From Limnanthes douglasii subsp. nivea (Eukaryota; Streptophyta; Magnoliopsida; Brassicales; Limnanthaceae), in assembly GCA_036936605.1 (NCBI GenBank), contig JAUPFV010000005.1, positions 49,496,742 to 49,560,741 of the forward strand: DNA of 64,000 nt. Reading direction: 5' to 3'. A model generated the notes under the pieces. That model saw only the letters and a program-made list of their open reading frames with translations. It made no database searches and was not told the origin of the DNA. Below, in pieces: positions 9,771-20,677 of the stretch (position 1 is its first letter; each line of letters starts with the position of its first letter). The translations under genes were made by a program, and so were the position numbers.

Positions 9771-11310
9771 ATGCCTGAATTCCACATTCAAAACCAGCAA
9801 GCAAAGCAGTTCGGATGGATCCGAATGAGCAGAATGTTCCACCCCCAGAGGTGGAAGGTGAGAGAGAAAACAAGGAATATACCATCGAGGAGCGAGACCA
9901 AGTGAGGGATGAAATAGAGGCGATGAGAGCAATAAAATAAGCAGAAAAATAAATTAAGGAGGAATCCAGAGTATCAGTACTTCACCACACTGAAAATCCT
10001 TGAGACAATGAGCAATCTTTGAAGACTCATCTCAGCTTGAAAAAGACACACCGATCTAAGCCTCTTGAGAGTTGTGCATCTCAGTCCTCCAACAGCTCGT
10101 CCAATGAGGAAGAACTTGAAGAATCACTATCTTCAAGTAGTGATGGAGGAAGATCTAAAAAGAAAATGAGGTTAGCTAAAAAGAATTCAAGAAATAGGGA
10201 CAAACATGGCATTCTCAAGAGGCACCGGGTTAAGGGGTCAGCTCACAAGAATATTGATCAGTTGCTGATTGATCATTTTGCCTTTCAGTCCGAACCGAGT
10301 ATTTTTGCAACCCCTATTGAAGATACCATTTTCATTCGCAGTAAGAATTGGAGGCAATCGCCTTTATCTGCAAAATACTCTCTGGATATCTTCCTTAAAG
10401 GTTTGATAGCTCCAAGATGGAGAAATACGATGGAAGTCGAGATCCAGATAACGATCTGGAACAGTTCAAAAACTTTATGATGAATTTTGACGATGATGAC
10501 AAGCTATTGTGTTGGGCTTTCTCCCTAACTTTCACAGAGAGTACCCTTAAATGGTACAACCGTCTCCCTCCGGGGTGTATAAGAAATTATGATACGTTTT
10601 GGGTTGCCTTCCGGAGGAAATTTGTTGGAAGTAAGGAACTTAAGGGTAATGGGGATATTATTATCCATTGTGCTCAGGAACCAAACGAGTCCCTGAAGGA
10701 ATACATTAATCGATTTATAAATACAAAGAATGGGCTAGTAGATTGCTTTGAGAAAATTGCAATTGCTTCCCTTAAGTAAGGTTTAAATCCTAGGAATCTA
10801 GCCGATTCAGTAACTCGAAAGAAGGCTATGACCTGGGGTGGTTTGTTGAATCAAGTGGGATAACATATAAGTGTAGAAGAGACCAAGAAAACAAAAGTAC
10901 ACCGTCAAGTGAGATCTACCACTAAAACATCAACTCCTCCAGCTACTAACCAATCCGGTAATAGGGCAAAGGAGACCAAAGAGGGGTCTAACCGGTCAAG
11001 GAAACATCAATCCAACCAAACTCAGAGCCAACAAACCAGAAGTAAGAGGGGGCCCTAGGTTCAGCATGAGTGGTTCGCTAAGTTGGAGGAGAGTGTGACT
11101 ACAATTTATGACAAGACTAAGAATGAGGTGCATTTTAGAAAACCGACAGCGTTGCAGTCCCTCAGAGAAAACCGGAGCACTCGTTTTTATCAATACCACA
11201 ATGACATAGGCCATGATAGTTAAGATTGAATAACATAAAAGCAGGAGGTCCAAAACCTCATTGAAAGGGGCAAGGTCCTGCGTTAAAAAGTGAGGTGGGA
11301 GCAGACCGGA
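9771..11310 (+). pseudogene. gag of element B, broken
   Basis: Gag forms the virus-like particle. An ATG at 9771 is eight bases past the primer site, but an early frameshift is needed to reach the block EYTIEERDQVRDEIEAMRA. 10019-10400 encodes the Ser/Glu-rich and basic segment and NWRQSPLS. 10417-10779 carries the gag core (MEKYDGSRDPDNDLEQFKNF, WYNRLPPGCIRNYDTFWVAF, SKELKGNGD, SLKEYINRFINTKNGLVDCF). A stop at 10777 and more stops follow. A Gln/Thr-rich linker and a decayed zinc knuckle (FYQYHNDIGHDS, near 11187-11222) match the intact knuckle of D. Confidence 0.8.
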
Positions 11311-11639
11311 TAATGTGCACAGCAATACTCCCCGGACGGGTCCTTCGAACAATCCTGGGATATTTACACAAGAGGGTGTAATGGTGATTGTTGAAAGATT
11401 TGATGTAGACTCTGAGTATCTGGATCCAGATCCAAGTCGAAATCAGTTCGGGGTTATAACAGAAAAAACCAAGATAATTTCCGGACTGATCAGCTTCTTT
11501 GAATCATTAACTATTTTTTGAGGAGATACAGTGACTGCACCTTCCACTTCATCAAGGAAGAGGCATGTTCACAATTTGGCCACCCAGTTGGATGATGGGA
11601 CTTCCACCTATCAGTGTCAATCCTCATTCCCATTTATAG

Positions 11640-14110
11640 TTTTTGATGGGATGATCTGAAGGACATTGCAGGGCCTCATGAAGATGCGGTGGTAATAGGA
11701 GCTTCTAAAGGGAGAAACGATATACGCTGAATTTTGATTGATACAGGCAGTTCATCAAATATCATGTTTATAAGCTCCTGTAAGAAAATAAGAAACCCTT
11801 CGGCTATACAACGTTCGAACAGAACCATTATAGGCTTCACAGGAAGTTCTGCAGATGTGATCGGGGAGTTCGAGGAGGAAGTATTGTTGGGAAAGAGGCC
11901 CTTTAAAAAAATGGTAAGACTGTTGTTTGTTATGGTGGATTGCCTAACATTTTACAATATAATTTTTGGGAGGTATTGACTCTCCAGAATGCATTTTGTG
12001 GCCTTTGTGGTCCACCAATGCTTGATATATGATGTCCAGGAAAAAGTAGTTGTTTTCAGGAGCAGTCAAAAGATAGCCAGAGAATGCTATGCAACAGCCA
12101 TTGCCCTTACAACTCTAAAGGCAGTCAGAATTAACAAATATTAGCAGCTATTGGAACCTTCTACTGAGGAGAATGAGATTGACGATCCCAAGAAGGCTCC
12201 CACTGTTATAATACTTATCGAAGAGGTTGAAACTCACTCCCTCGTAGAGGGAAATAATGTTAATATTGGTTCTAAGCTAGCACTAGAATTGAAGCACCGG
12301 TTGTTATCATTTTTAATGAATAATCAACGTGTTGTTGCATGGTGCAACAGTGATGCTACCGGAGGACCATCATATATTATTTCACACAAGTTGTCAATCC
12401 GGAGTGATATTGCACCTGTCGTACAAAAAAAGGTCTTTTTCTAAGGAAAAAGCAGATGTGATTGTCCAAGAAGTTGACCGGTTAACCAAGATGGGTCACA
12501 TTAAAGAATCTCAGTACTCTTTGTGGACTACCAACCCTGTATTAGTCAAGAAAAGAATGGCAAGTGGTGTATGTGCATTGATTTCACTGACCTTAATAGG
12601 GCATGCCCTAAGGATCTTTATCTCGTTCCTTGGATAGATCAGTTAATGGATTCTACATCGGGAAACAAACTATTGTCCTTTATGGATGCTTTCTCAGGGT
12701 ACAACCAGATATAAGTAGATCTGAAGGATCAAGATCACACTACTTTTCTTATAGACAAAGGTCTTCATTGTTATAAGGTGATGTCACTCGGATTGAAAAA
12801 TGTTGATGCCACTTATCAGTGGCTGGTGAATAAAGCTTTTGCTAATAAAATTGGCAGGAACATGGAGGTCTACATAGATGATATGATGGTTAAAAGCTTG
12901 GAGGAAGATTCACATATATCTGACCTTCAAGAGATATTCTCTAATTTAAAAACTGTGAATTTAAAATTGAACCATGAGAAGTGTGTATTTGGGGTCCGAT
13001 ATGGAAAATTCTTGGGCTACATAATAAGTGAAAAACGAATTCAGCCTGATCATGATCAACTTAATGCCTTACTAGCAATGGACCTTCCTCGGAATGTTAA
13101 AGAAATTCAAAGGCTGACAGGACGGTTGGTTGTGTTGAACAGATTTATCTCAAGATTATCAGACAAATGCGCTCCATTCTTCCAAGTGTTTAGAATTGCT
13201 AAAGACTTCAATTGGTCTCCACAGTGTGACCAGGCTTTTATTAAAATAAAGAAGCATTTATCCTCACCCAAAACTCTTTTCAAACTTGTTCGGGAGGAGA
13301 AGCTCTATGTGTATCTAGTTGTATCAGAATATGCAATAAGTGTTGTGCTAGTGAGGGAGGTGGAAAATTACCCTCGTCCGGTGTATTACATCAGTAAGAG
13401 TTTGTTGGATGCTGAAAGAAGATACTTGAGATTGGAAAAAATTGGCGTTGGCCTTACTAATTGCAGCCAGAAAAATGTGACCCTACTTCCAAGCTCATTC
13501 CATTGTTGTTCGAACCTATTTCCCTTTAAAAACATTCTTTAGAAAGCTGATGTATCAAATAGAATGACCAAATGGTCAGCAGAGCCAGGTGATTATGATA
13601 TTGACTTTTCCCCTCAAACAACGATTAAAGCCCAATCAGTGGCTGATGGTGGACAGGAATCATGAAATTTTTCTAAAAAGGAATGGGTAGTTCGAACTGA
13701 TGGTGGATCAAGTACCATGGGTTGTGGAGCTGACATTTGCTTAACTTTTCCGTATGGTGACAAGATGTATCAGGTCATATGTTTTGGGTTCAGAGCTTCC
13801 AACAATGAGTCTGAATATGAAGCAGCCATAGCTGGTCTTAAGTTGGCTCTCCTATATGGGGCTAAGAGAGTCCGGTTAATGAGTGATTCTCAATTGCTCA
13901 TTCACCATGCTCAGGGGCAATCTGAAGCAAAGAAATAACAGTTGGTCAAATACTTACTTATGTTGAAAGAAGTTGCCGCAAACTTTAAAAATATTTTCTA
14001 TGAGCACATTCCTAGATCGGAATACACTCTGGCTGACTCTTTAGAAACTATAGCCTATTCTGAATCCTACCTATGGATTCTTGTACAAGAATATCCATCC
14101 GTACAGATAG
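11640..14110 (+). pseudogene. protease, reverse transcriptase and dual RNase H of element B, broken
   Basis: Aspartic protease at about 11650-11980, with the catalytic triplet intact (LIDTGSSSNIMF, DTG at 11740-11748). Reverse transcriptase at about 12400-13170: KNGKWCMCIDFTDLNRACPKD, then LLSFMDAFSGYNQI, then the catalytic YIDD at 12871-12882. The usual PFGLKN is SLGLKN here. First RNase H at 13250-13640 (YVYLVVSEYAISVVLVRE, RPVYYISKSLLDAERRY). Second, archaeal-type RNase H at 13690-14070 (RTDGGSSTMGCGA, ASNNESEYEAAIAGL, SDSQLLIHHAQG). The domain pair is a known Tat feature. Stops interrupt at 12442, 12712, 13540 and 13936, and there is a frameshift near 12545. Confidence 0.88.
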
Positions 14111-14249
14111 ATCGAGAGAAAGATGGTGAAGAAGATATGAACATATTTGTTATCAAAACTAAAGATTGGAGATATGCGTTTCTCCAATACATCTCTAATG
14201 GAGTTTTACCTCCGGATAAGGCTGTGGAAAAAAGATCAAGTACAAGGCT

Positions 14250-15368
14250 CGTGGTTTCCTAATACTAAGAGAGGTTCTTTACAAAAAATCTTTCAACAGA
14301 CCTCTCCTACGTTGTTTAGGGTTTGAAGAATCTCAAGTTGTATTATCTAGAGCTACATGATGAGGGAAGATTCTTCACACTGTGGCTATAGGGCCTTGAC
14401 CCGAAGAGTCTTGTTAGCAGGATACTACTACCAACCATAATGACGGATGCTAAAGAAATGGTGAAAAAGTGTGATCCTTGTCAGAAATATGGCAATGAAA
14501 TTAATGTGCCAGCAGTACCTTTGGAGTTTATATCTAAACCAGTACCCTTTGCCGTATGGGGTATAGATCTTGTTGGGCCTCTTCCTATGGAATTCAATTG
14601 ATGTAGAACAATAATAGTCGCTATTGACTATTTCTCTAAGTGGATAGAGGCATCTCCTTTGGCTGGAACCACTTCGTAGGTAGTTATTAAATTTATCTTA
14701 TCTAACATATGCTGTAGGTTTGTGGTTCCCCAGAAGATTACTACAGACAATGGGTCACAATTTGATAATAAAGACATGGAAGCCTCCTCACCTCCAAGGG
14801 TATTCAACATTGTTTTTTTTCTCCTTTACACCCTCAAGCAAATGGTCAGGTTGAGGTTTTAAATAGAACTATCTTATCCGGACTAAAGAAGAATTTGGAA
14901 GAAGTTACAGGAAAGTGGCCAAATTATTTACAAGAAGTATTGTGGGCCTATCGAACTACTCCTCGGGCTGCCACACAAGAGTCTCCTTTTGCTTTGGTAT
15001 ATAGGATGGATGCAATTACTCCCATAGAAGCTACTTTACCATCACACATAGTCCAAAACTATTCCGAACATGCTAATGGTGTAGTAGTCAGGAATCAATT
15101 GGATTTACTAGAAGAGAAAATGTTTAAAGCACATCTGAGAACATCACACTACCAAAACTTGATGAGGAGTAGATTTTCTTCCAAAGTTAAAAGAAGGTAT
15201 TTCCAAACAGGGGACAAAGTTTTCAGAAAATTCTTTTCACACACTAAGGAAAAGCAGTTCGGTAAGCTGGCTTCGAACTGGGAAGGCCCTTATGTGGTAT
15301 GTGAAAAGGTTAAACCGGGTACGTACATGCTCAAAGACAAAGAATGGAGGGCTATAAAGCACCCATGA
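14250..15368 (+). pseudogene. integrase of element B, broken
   Basis: DDE integrase that would insert the cDNA. The zinc-binding N-terminus is decayed, with CDPCQKYGN near 14472 still readable. The catalytic core is clear: WGIDLVGPLP (about 14560), TTDNGSQFDN (about 14745) and PLHPQANGQVEV (about 14827), which supply the D, D and E residues. The C-terminal half, 14895-15368, is open and includes GKWPNYLQEVLWAYRTTPR and a GPYVV-like block. An in-frame stop at 14599 (after PLPMEFN), a stop near 14677 and a frameshift near 14790 disrupt it. Confidence 0.85.
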
Positions 15369-15863
15369 AATGTTGAGTATCTCAGGTTATACTTAGAATA
15401 AAATTCTTTTGTAAATATTTACTTTTTAAATATCAATGTAAATATTAGGAGGCATACTCTTTCCTACCCTGGTGGCGCAGGGAGGTTTTAATGAGATGTC
15501 CAGGTTTTTAATAATATATGATGCCTTCTTCAAAAGTCTGGTGCAATTTTGTTTCAATTCAGATATTAAATGTTTATTCAACACCCCGGCTCTCAAGTTT
15601 TCTTGAGTTGATTGGATATGCTTAGCACTTGATCACATTTTATTAAACATATGTGGTCGAAGATGTTGGGTACTTTTGTTCAACACATCTGAAATATTAT
15701 ATACTATTTAAACATTGGCCATAAAAGATTTAAACAAAATTTAAACAAAAGGGAAAGTGATAATCAGAATCTGATCGGACTCAAACTGATCACTGGTACA
15801 AAAAAATGTCTTGGCCATCCAAGGACTTTAGTCTTTCAAAACAAAAAAGTACATAATAAAACC
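15369..15863. other. Post-pol spacer of B
   Basis: The conserved post-pol motif is at 15451-15501. One CTTGGCCATCCAAGG palindrome is at 15810-15824, next to the aORF stop. No reading frame, and no tandem array of the kind seen in D, E and G. Confidence 0.7.
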
Positions 15864-16040
15864 TTAGGGCTTGTTCCCTTCAGATTTTTCTTCACCATCA
15901 TCTTTTTTGGGACTTTTGAGTTCAGCACTTGGACTCAAAACCCACTTCTTCATCATTATCAGAGTCTATCCCACTCGAGTAGTTGTGCTTATTCTTATCA
16001 GCCATTGTATGGAAAGGGAGATCTTCATAATCCAACTTTA
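15864..16040 (-). pseudogene. C-terminal remnant of the B aORF
   Basis: The last ~60 codons of the antisense gene. Reading from about 16040 it matches the F aORF tail (YEDLPFHTMAD, KHNYSSGIDSDNDEE against YEDIPFHTLADGDKHNYSSG). A frameshift near 15940 follows and the frame then ends near the homologous TAA at 15864. Upstream homology stops at 16040, marking the truncation of B. Confidence 0.75.
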
Positions 16041-16973
16041 AAAAAAGCGAAAGCAAAACACCAAAAAGTTAGCAAAGAAAAACTAATAATCCGACTTTAA
16101 AAAAGCACAGTTCAATAGATAAGATCCATACCCCATCTACCAAAAATAATACTACAATCTTCGATGCTACCAGATATCATGCTCCAGTAAAAATGAAGAC
16201 GATTATCAAAATGACTCACACAAATAAACCAACAAATATCCAAATCTAACAACCTTCCCTTCACAAGATACTAGTTTTCATAAAAGAATGTGTGGGTTCT
16301 TCTTAACATATGGGTCCTTAAATTTTTAATAAATCATTTTTTAAAACAGTGTACTCGGATGTTAATCTTTTCGATGAGTTATTGCATTTTTAGAAAAACA
16401 AACAAAATTTTAAATTGAAGATTATTTCTATGTTTACTTGTTTATTTGTTTTTTATACACTAGATTGTACAAAACACACATTTATAATTTTGTCTAATTA
16501 ATAGTTTGTTCGATATTGCATTACTAAAAAAGAATGCAATACTAAATTGAGGATATTCACCCATTATTTATTCATTTATGAGATCCACTTTTCTGTTTTA
16601 GTATGAATTTGCTAAAGAAGAAGCAAATAAACATAGAAAAATAATACTCTAAAACAAACTTTAGAACAAAAATAAAGCTTTCAAACTTTTTAATCATAAA
16701 ATTGCTTTGAATTTAAAAATGAAATTTATTGCATAATTTAAACAATACTTATATTCCTTATTTTCACTTTACAACGATTAAGATAATTATACTAATAAAA
16801 TCATTACTAGTCAAATACACATATGTAGTCAAAGTAGTTAGATTTTTAGACTTTTAAGTCGCTCTCATATAATTAATAATATTATACTAATAAAACACAT
16901 ATGTATCAAAAGTTTTTTACCAAATGATTCACTACATACTTCTAATTACTATTATAGTGCATATGGAGTACGC
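16041..16973. other. AT-rich DNA, nothing recognised
   Basis: About 0.9 kb between truncated B and the Mutator-like element. No coding signal or repeat structure was recognised. The last ten bases (16964-16973, TGGAGTACGC) are the left target duplication of the next element. Confidence 0.6.
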
Positions 16974-17340
16974 GGGTAAAAAACACCGGTCATCCTCCAC
17001 GTTTGCAGCTTGTAATAAGTTAGTCCTTGTTCTTTGAGGCCGTAATAAAGGGGTCTTTATCGTTTTATTGGGTAGAATAAAACCATCCTTTTTGAGTCCA
17101 GCCCAACATTTGTTCCCATAATACCCTTTGACCAGCCACATCAGCGATCCACGTAGGACGCTGATGTGGCAACCCTAAAACTTAAACCCGGCCCAACAAC
17201 TAATCCTAACCTAATAACCCAGCCCAACATTTGACCAGCATCCACTCCACCAACTTCGTCTCCACCGTCACCTCCATCTCCTGCAACTCTATCTTTGCCA
17301 TCGCCGAAAACGCCATCTTTGCCGTCTGGAACAAACTCTG
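16974..17340 (+). repeat. Left terminal inverted repeat of the MULE
   Basis: It pairs with 18072-18438 over about 370 bp with scattered mismatches. The right arm has an extra short tandem copy of a GGGTTAGGATTGGTTGTTGGGC block (18170-18225). The inner ~110 bp (17230-17338) encode Ser/Pro-rich codons of the captured gene on the + strand. Confidence 0.85.
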
Positions 17341-17505
17341 TACAAAAATAAAGCTCTTCCATTTCTTCCATTCACAAAACGCCTCTCTCTCTCCCTCTCT
17401 CTCTCTTTCTCTCTCCTGTAACATTCCCATTTTCTTTTCCCCAAAAACCAAGAGACAGAGACTGAATTGAAGTTACGATTTTGATTTCGTTTTTCAAATT
17501 CACTC

Positions 17506-17643
17506 ATGTCGTCTCCGCTGTCGCCGATCGCAACTCCGTCTCCCACATCCCCTCCTCCGGCGACTAACTCCACTTCTCCACCACCACAAACCCCGTCGCA
17601 AGAACAAATCTACTTGTCAGTTTCAAATTTACTTGTCAGCTAA
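17506..17643 (+). pseudogene. Captured 5' end of a PERK-type receptor kinase gene
   Basis: A CT-rich leader (17380-17420) and a further untranslated stretch precede an ATG at 17506. The 45-codon frame begins MSSPLSPIATPSPTSPPPAT and continues NSTSPPPQTPS, then runs into non-homologous codons and a TAA at 17641-17643. Such a Ser/Pro-rich start is typical of proline-rich extensin-like receptor kinases (PERK). The break after TPSQEQI lies in the string CGCAAGAACAAATCT, which recurs at 17752, so the pieces may have been joined through short homology. It is a fragment with no kinase domain. Confidence 0.7.
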
Positions 17644-17831
17644 CCATCAACTTTCAATCCTTAAAAGCAAAGTAATTTTCTTTTGGGACAGCTGCCAGTT
17701 TCAGACAACTCAGCTCGTAATTTAAAATTATATACATGTAAATCTGGGAATCGCAAGAACAAATCTAAGAAAATTTTCAAATTTTCAAATCCATTGATCA
17801 AAGGAGGACCTCGAGAGAGGAAAAAAACTCA

Positions 17832-18140
17832 CGTTTCGGGTGAGGAGGAGGTGGTGGCGGAGGATAATAACCGGCTGCATCATCTCTTCTCCTTCTTTTC
17901 TTGCAAATCAGAAACAACAAAATGAACACTATAAGCAACACTACACCACCGACCGCAACCCCTACCACCAGTGTCATCGAAACGCCATTCGATTGCGAAT
18001 CGGACGAGGTAGGCGGATTCTTGGCTGACGGACTCCCTGAAGTCGGAGGAGGCGGCGACGGCCTTGTTCCAGACGGCGAAGATGGCGTTTTCGGCGATGG
18101 CGGAGATAGAGTTGCGGGAGATGGAGGTTGGTGGAGTGGA
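17832..18140 (-). pseudogene. Captured PERK exon: proline-rich region, membrane segment and start of an intron
   Basis: On the - strand, from about 18140, the frame reads Ser/Pro-rich codons (SPATLSPPSPKTPSSPSGT, RPSPPPPTSGSPS). A hydrophobic membrane segment follows (MTLVVGVAVGGVVLLIVFIL), then the stop-transfer run CKKRRRRDD and YYPPPPPPHPK. This is the normal PERK order: extracellular proline-rich part, one membrane span, basic juxtamembrane part. At 17832 it meets AAAC|GTGAGT, a splice donor, and what follows (to about 17650) looks like intron. So the capture came from genomic DNA. The outer part (18072-18140) is within the inverted repeat. Confidence 0.75.
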
Positions 18141-18438
18141 TGCTGGTCAAATGTTGGGCTGGGTTATTGGGTTAGGATTGGTTGTTGGGCTGAGTTATTG
18201 GGTTAGGATTGGTTGTTGGGCTGGGTTTAAGTTTTAGGGTTGCCACATCAGCGTCCTACGTGGATCGCTGATGTGGCTGGTCAAAGGATATTATGGGGAC
18301 AAATGTTGGGCTGGACTCGAAAAGGATGGTTTTATTCTACCCAATAAAACGATAAGGACCCCTTTATTACGGCCTCAAAGAACAGGGACTAACTTGTTAC
18401 AAGCTGCAAACGTGGAGGATGACTGGTGTTTTTTACCC
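18072..18438 (-). repeat. Right terminal inverted repeat of the MULE
   Basis: Inverted partner of 16974-17340. It ends GGTGTTTTTTACCC and is followed by the 10-bp duplication TGGAGTACGC (18439-18448). Confidence 0.85.
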
Positions 18439-18854
18439 TGGAGTACGCTGTTGACATATTTGAAATTTTCAGGATTATACACTAATTTACAACTTACATA
18501 ACATCTAATATTCAAAACATAATATCTATATACTTATTGATAATGTTATATTCCGGATTGCATCAAACCACCAAAAGAAAATTCTAATTATACGTGATAT
18601 TATTACACATTTATTATTTTAAATTTGTAATGGACCAATATAAATATAAAAAAATAAAATTTTAGATAATTTGTATAAATAAGAGTTAAAAATATGATTT
18701 TAAAAATTATTATAAAACGCTCAGATAAACCTCCAACAAAATGGAAGAATATCATACTCTACAATCAACATCAAAACACGACTAGTAATCTCAAATCTTA
18801 CGAAGGATTGAAAATGAATCAAGTGTTGTAAAGATATGCATCTACCAAGGAACG

Positions 18855-19043
18855 TTAAACCTTCTTTTTAGTAGAACTGGATTTGGGACCAAACTTTGGG
18901 CTGATATCAAATGACAGTCTACCAGTGGAGAGAACACCGGATGCGGAGCATTCGATGTGGTCCACCTGGACGATTTTGGTGTTGAAGACTTGGATGATAA
19001 TTTTAGCGTAAGGGTTTGAGGGCTGGGGAGAGCGAATATCTCC
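18855..19043 (-). pseudogene. Possible exon remnant, unrecognised
   Basis: An open frame of 62 codons on the - strand (TAA at 18855-18857). It includes PSNPYAKIIIQVFNTKIVQV, DHIECSASGVLSTGRLSFDI and a basic C-terminus SPKFGPKSSSTKKKV. Composition looks protein-like and higher in GC than the surroundings, as for a terminal exon. The + strand of the same stretch is also partly open (19047-19107, LPNADTTEVLLCVDDLGDDE before a GTAAG), so the strand is not certain. Family not recognised. Confidence 0.3.
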
Positions 19044-19949
19044 CTAACGCTGATACGACTGAAGTACTATTGTGTGTCGATGATCTTGGTGATGATGAAT
19101 CTGACCATGTAAGTTTTAGATAAAGATGTTGAATCAGAAGGCCATATTTCTGCTACTGGTCCCAAAGTACAGATTGCATGCACCTGTTGTTGTTACTTTA
19201 TTTTTTATTTTGTTGGCAGGTGAATATATTTATGCATGTGTCAAAAAGTATCGATGTATTATTGTGGTTGCTAAGGAATACAAAGTCAAATAAAGATTGG
19301 TTAAATTATTTTAAGCATAATATATTTCAAAACGAATAACATCTTTTCGAAGGAAGAAACTCATATGGACAGAAATTTTAGCGGATTGAAATGCTTATAA
19401 TTTTAATAAGAACTCGGATACAAACTTAATTGTTTCAAAAAAAGTTACTAAAATGAAATGGACCTCAAAACTATGGATTGAGCGATGGAAATATAAAGGA
19501 TTATAAGAATTTTCAATTGAGCAATGAATTCACACAAATGAATTTTAGTGAAATGCAAACATTGTACAACTTTCGTCCGTTATTCTGCAATATACTCGAA
19601 AACTATTTCCTCCAACAAGGCTGGAAAAATGTTGAATCAGATCAAAGAATCACCATATTTTAACAGTTTTACATAATCAGAAAATCAAACTTGAAACCTC
19701 CCGAACAAAATTAAATCTCCAAACGAGCAACGGTTTCATAAGCAAATCATCCACAACAAAATTATAGCAACTCCTTGTCATCAAAGTGAATATCTAATAA
19801 TGAATTCATCCATAGATATTCCAAACTAATTTTGGTCAATAGCTTCGCTTTATAACTCGAACCTAAAAATTCAAACTACATAAGAAACGTATATTTTATA
19901 ACTCAACCTAATCATTGTAAGACTACTAAAACATATAAGTGGACCTACA

Positions 19950-20188
19950 TGCATTCAAGAACAATTCATAGTTTGCATAATAAAATTAAGAGTTAATCTC
20001 CATTGGCAGACATATTACATAAATTTTGCATATTTAATATATGAGACTATAAGCCATGTTCGCCAACAATAAAAATGAGGTCGTGCAATAAGCCTTAAAA
20101 ATGATAATATTTAACCGATCGACATGATAGATAACGCTATAAGGCAAATGATCTACATTACCACGATTAAAAATGATATAAGCTAAAT
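19950..20188. repeat. Left part of the ~0.55-kb tandem repeat split by element D
   Basis: From TGCATTCAAGAACAATTCAT to AAGCTAAAT it matches 30783-31060 closely. The interrupted unit resumes at 30484, right of D. Subtracting D gives a unit of about 530-555 bp. Within it, short AATGATCTCCA-type subrepeats recur. Confidence 0.75.
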
Positions 20189-20601
20189 TGATAAGGGAAG
20201 GAAAATATAGTTGTTTAACATGTAATTTAGCCCACAAATAAGGTCAAGGACGATGTATTTAGTGACTCAGGACTCAGATAAAGCACACATAAGAAATAAG
20301 GGACTTAAATGATAGTCCTCAAGAATTTGTTTGTAAATAGTCAAATAGTGGGGTAAGAAATCCACTCTTACGGTGGTAAATATGTAATTTTACCCTCTAC
20401 CTCATTTACTATATAAAGAACATTCCTTTTTGGGAAAATGGGCCAATGATTGATCAATAATTGCAACATTTATTCCTTTTGTCTATTCCATTTCTAGTAA
20501 TTCACTGTTCACTGTCACATCACATGAATATTCTCTAGTCCGACCCCTTCACACGAACATCTTTGCTCCTGAGTCTCAATAAAGATTCTCTGAGCTCATC
20601 A
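20189..20601 (+). repeat. 5' LTR of element D
   Basis: 413 bp, TG...CA ends. TATA box TATATAA at 20410-20416. Followed by one base and the primer site. Confidence 0.93.
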
Positions 20602-20602
20602 G

Positions 20603-20620
20603 TGGCGCCGTCTGTGGGAA
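20603..20620 (+). other. tRNA primer-binding site of D
   Basis: TGGCGCCGTCTGTGGGAA. Begins with TGG, the complement of the CCA end. It differs from the family I site. The cognate tRNA was not assigned with confidence. Confidence 0.75.
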
Positions 20621-20677
20621 CCGTTTGGTACCCATAATTAATTTTCTAAAACCTTGAAAACTAAAAGCAAAAAAATT

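Larger units (their letters stand above)
9376..16040 (+). mobile_element. Element B: family I Tat retrotransposon, right end truncated
   Basis: It has a 5' LTR, primer site, gag, protease, reverse transcriptase, two RNase H domains, integrase, post-pol spacer and the last ~60 codons of the antisense gene. Homology to the F aORF stops near 16040, so most of the aORF, the purine tract and the 3' LTR are missing. Without a 3' LTR no target duplication can be tested. Dual RNase H plus an antisense gene places it in the Tat lineage of Ty3/gypsy. Confidence 0.88.
16974..18438. mobile_element. Non-autonomous Mutator-like element carrying PERK gene pieces (Pack-MULE)
   Basis: A 1465-bp element with long terminal inverted repeats. 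It starts GGGTAAAAAACACC and ends with the exact reverse complement. It is flanked by a perfect 10-bp direct repeat, TGGAGTACGC (16964-16973 and 18439-18448), in the 8-11 bp range of Mutator-superfamily target duplications. No transposase is encoded. The interior and inner parts of both arms contain GC-richer pieces of a proline-rich receptor-like kinase gene, which defines a Pack-MULE. The open frames inside the arms (16932-17141 - and 18271-18501 +) mirror each other because the arms are inverted copies. They are not evidence of a gene. Confidence 0.88.
18439..20188. other. AT-rich DNA between the MULE and element D
   Basis: Mostly non-coding. It contains the coding-like remnant at 18855-19043. 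From about 19950 it contains the left part of the tandem repeat into which D inserted. Nothing else was recognised. Confidence 0.6.

Noticed and set aside
16932..18501. Near-identical predicted proteins at 16932-17141 (-) and 18271-18501 (+), starting MWLVKGYYG
   Set aside because: They are translations of the two inverted-repeat arms of the Mutator-like element. They mirror each other by construction and contain no known domain.
9746..20620. tRNA-like sequences at the primer sites as tRNA genes
   Set aside because: Only the 18-base complements of tRNA 3' ends are present at LTR borders. No cloverleaf can be formed, and no tRNA or rRNA gene was seen in the window.
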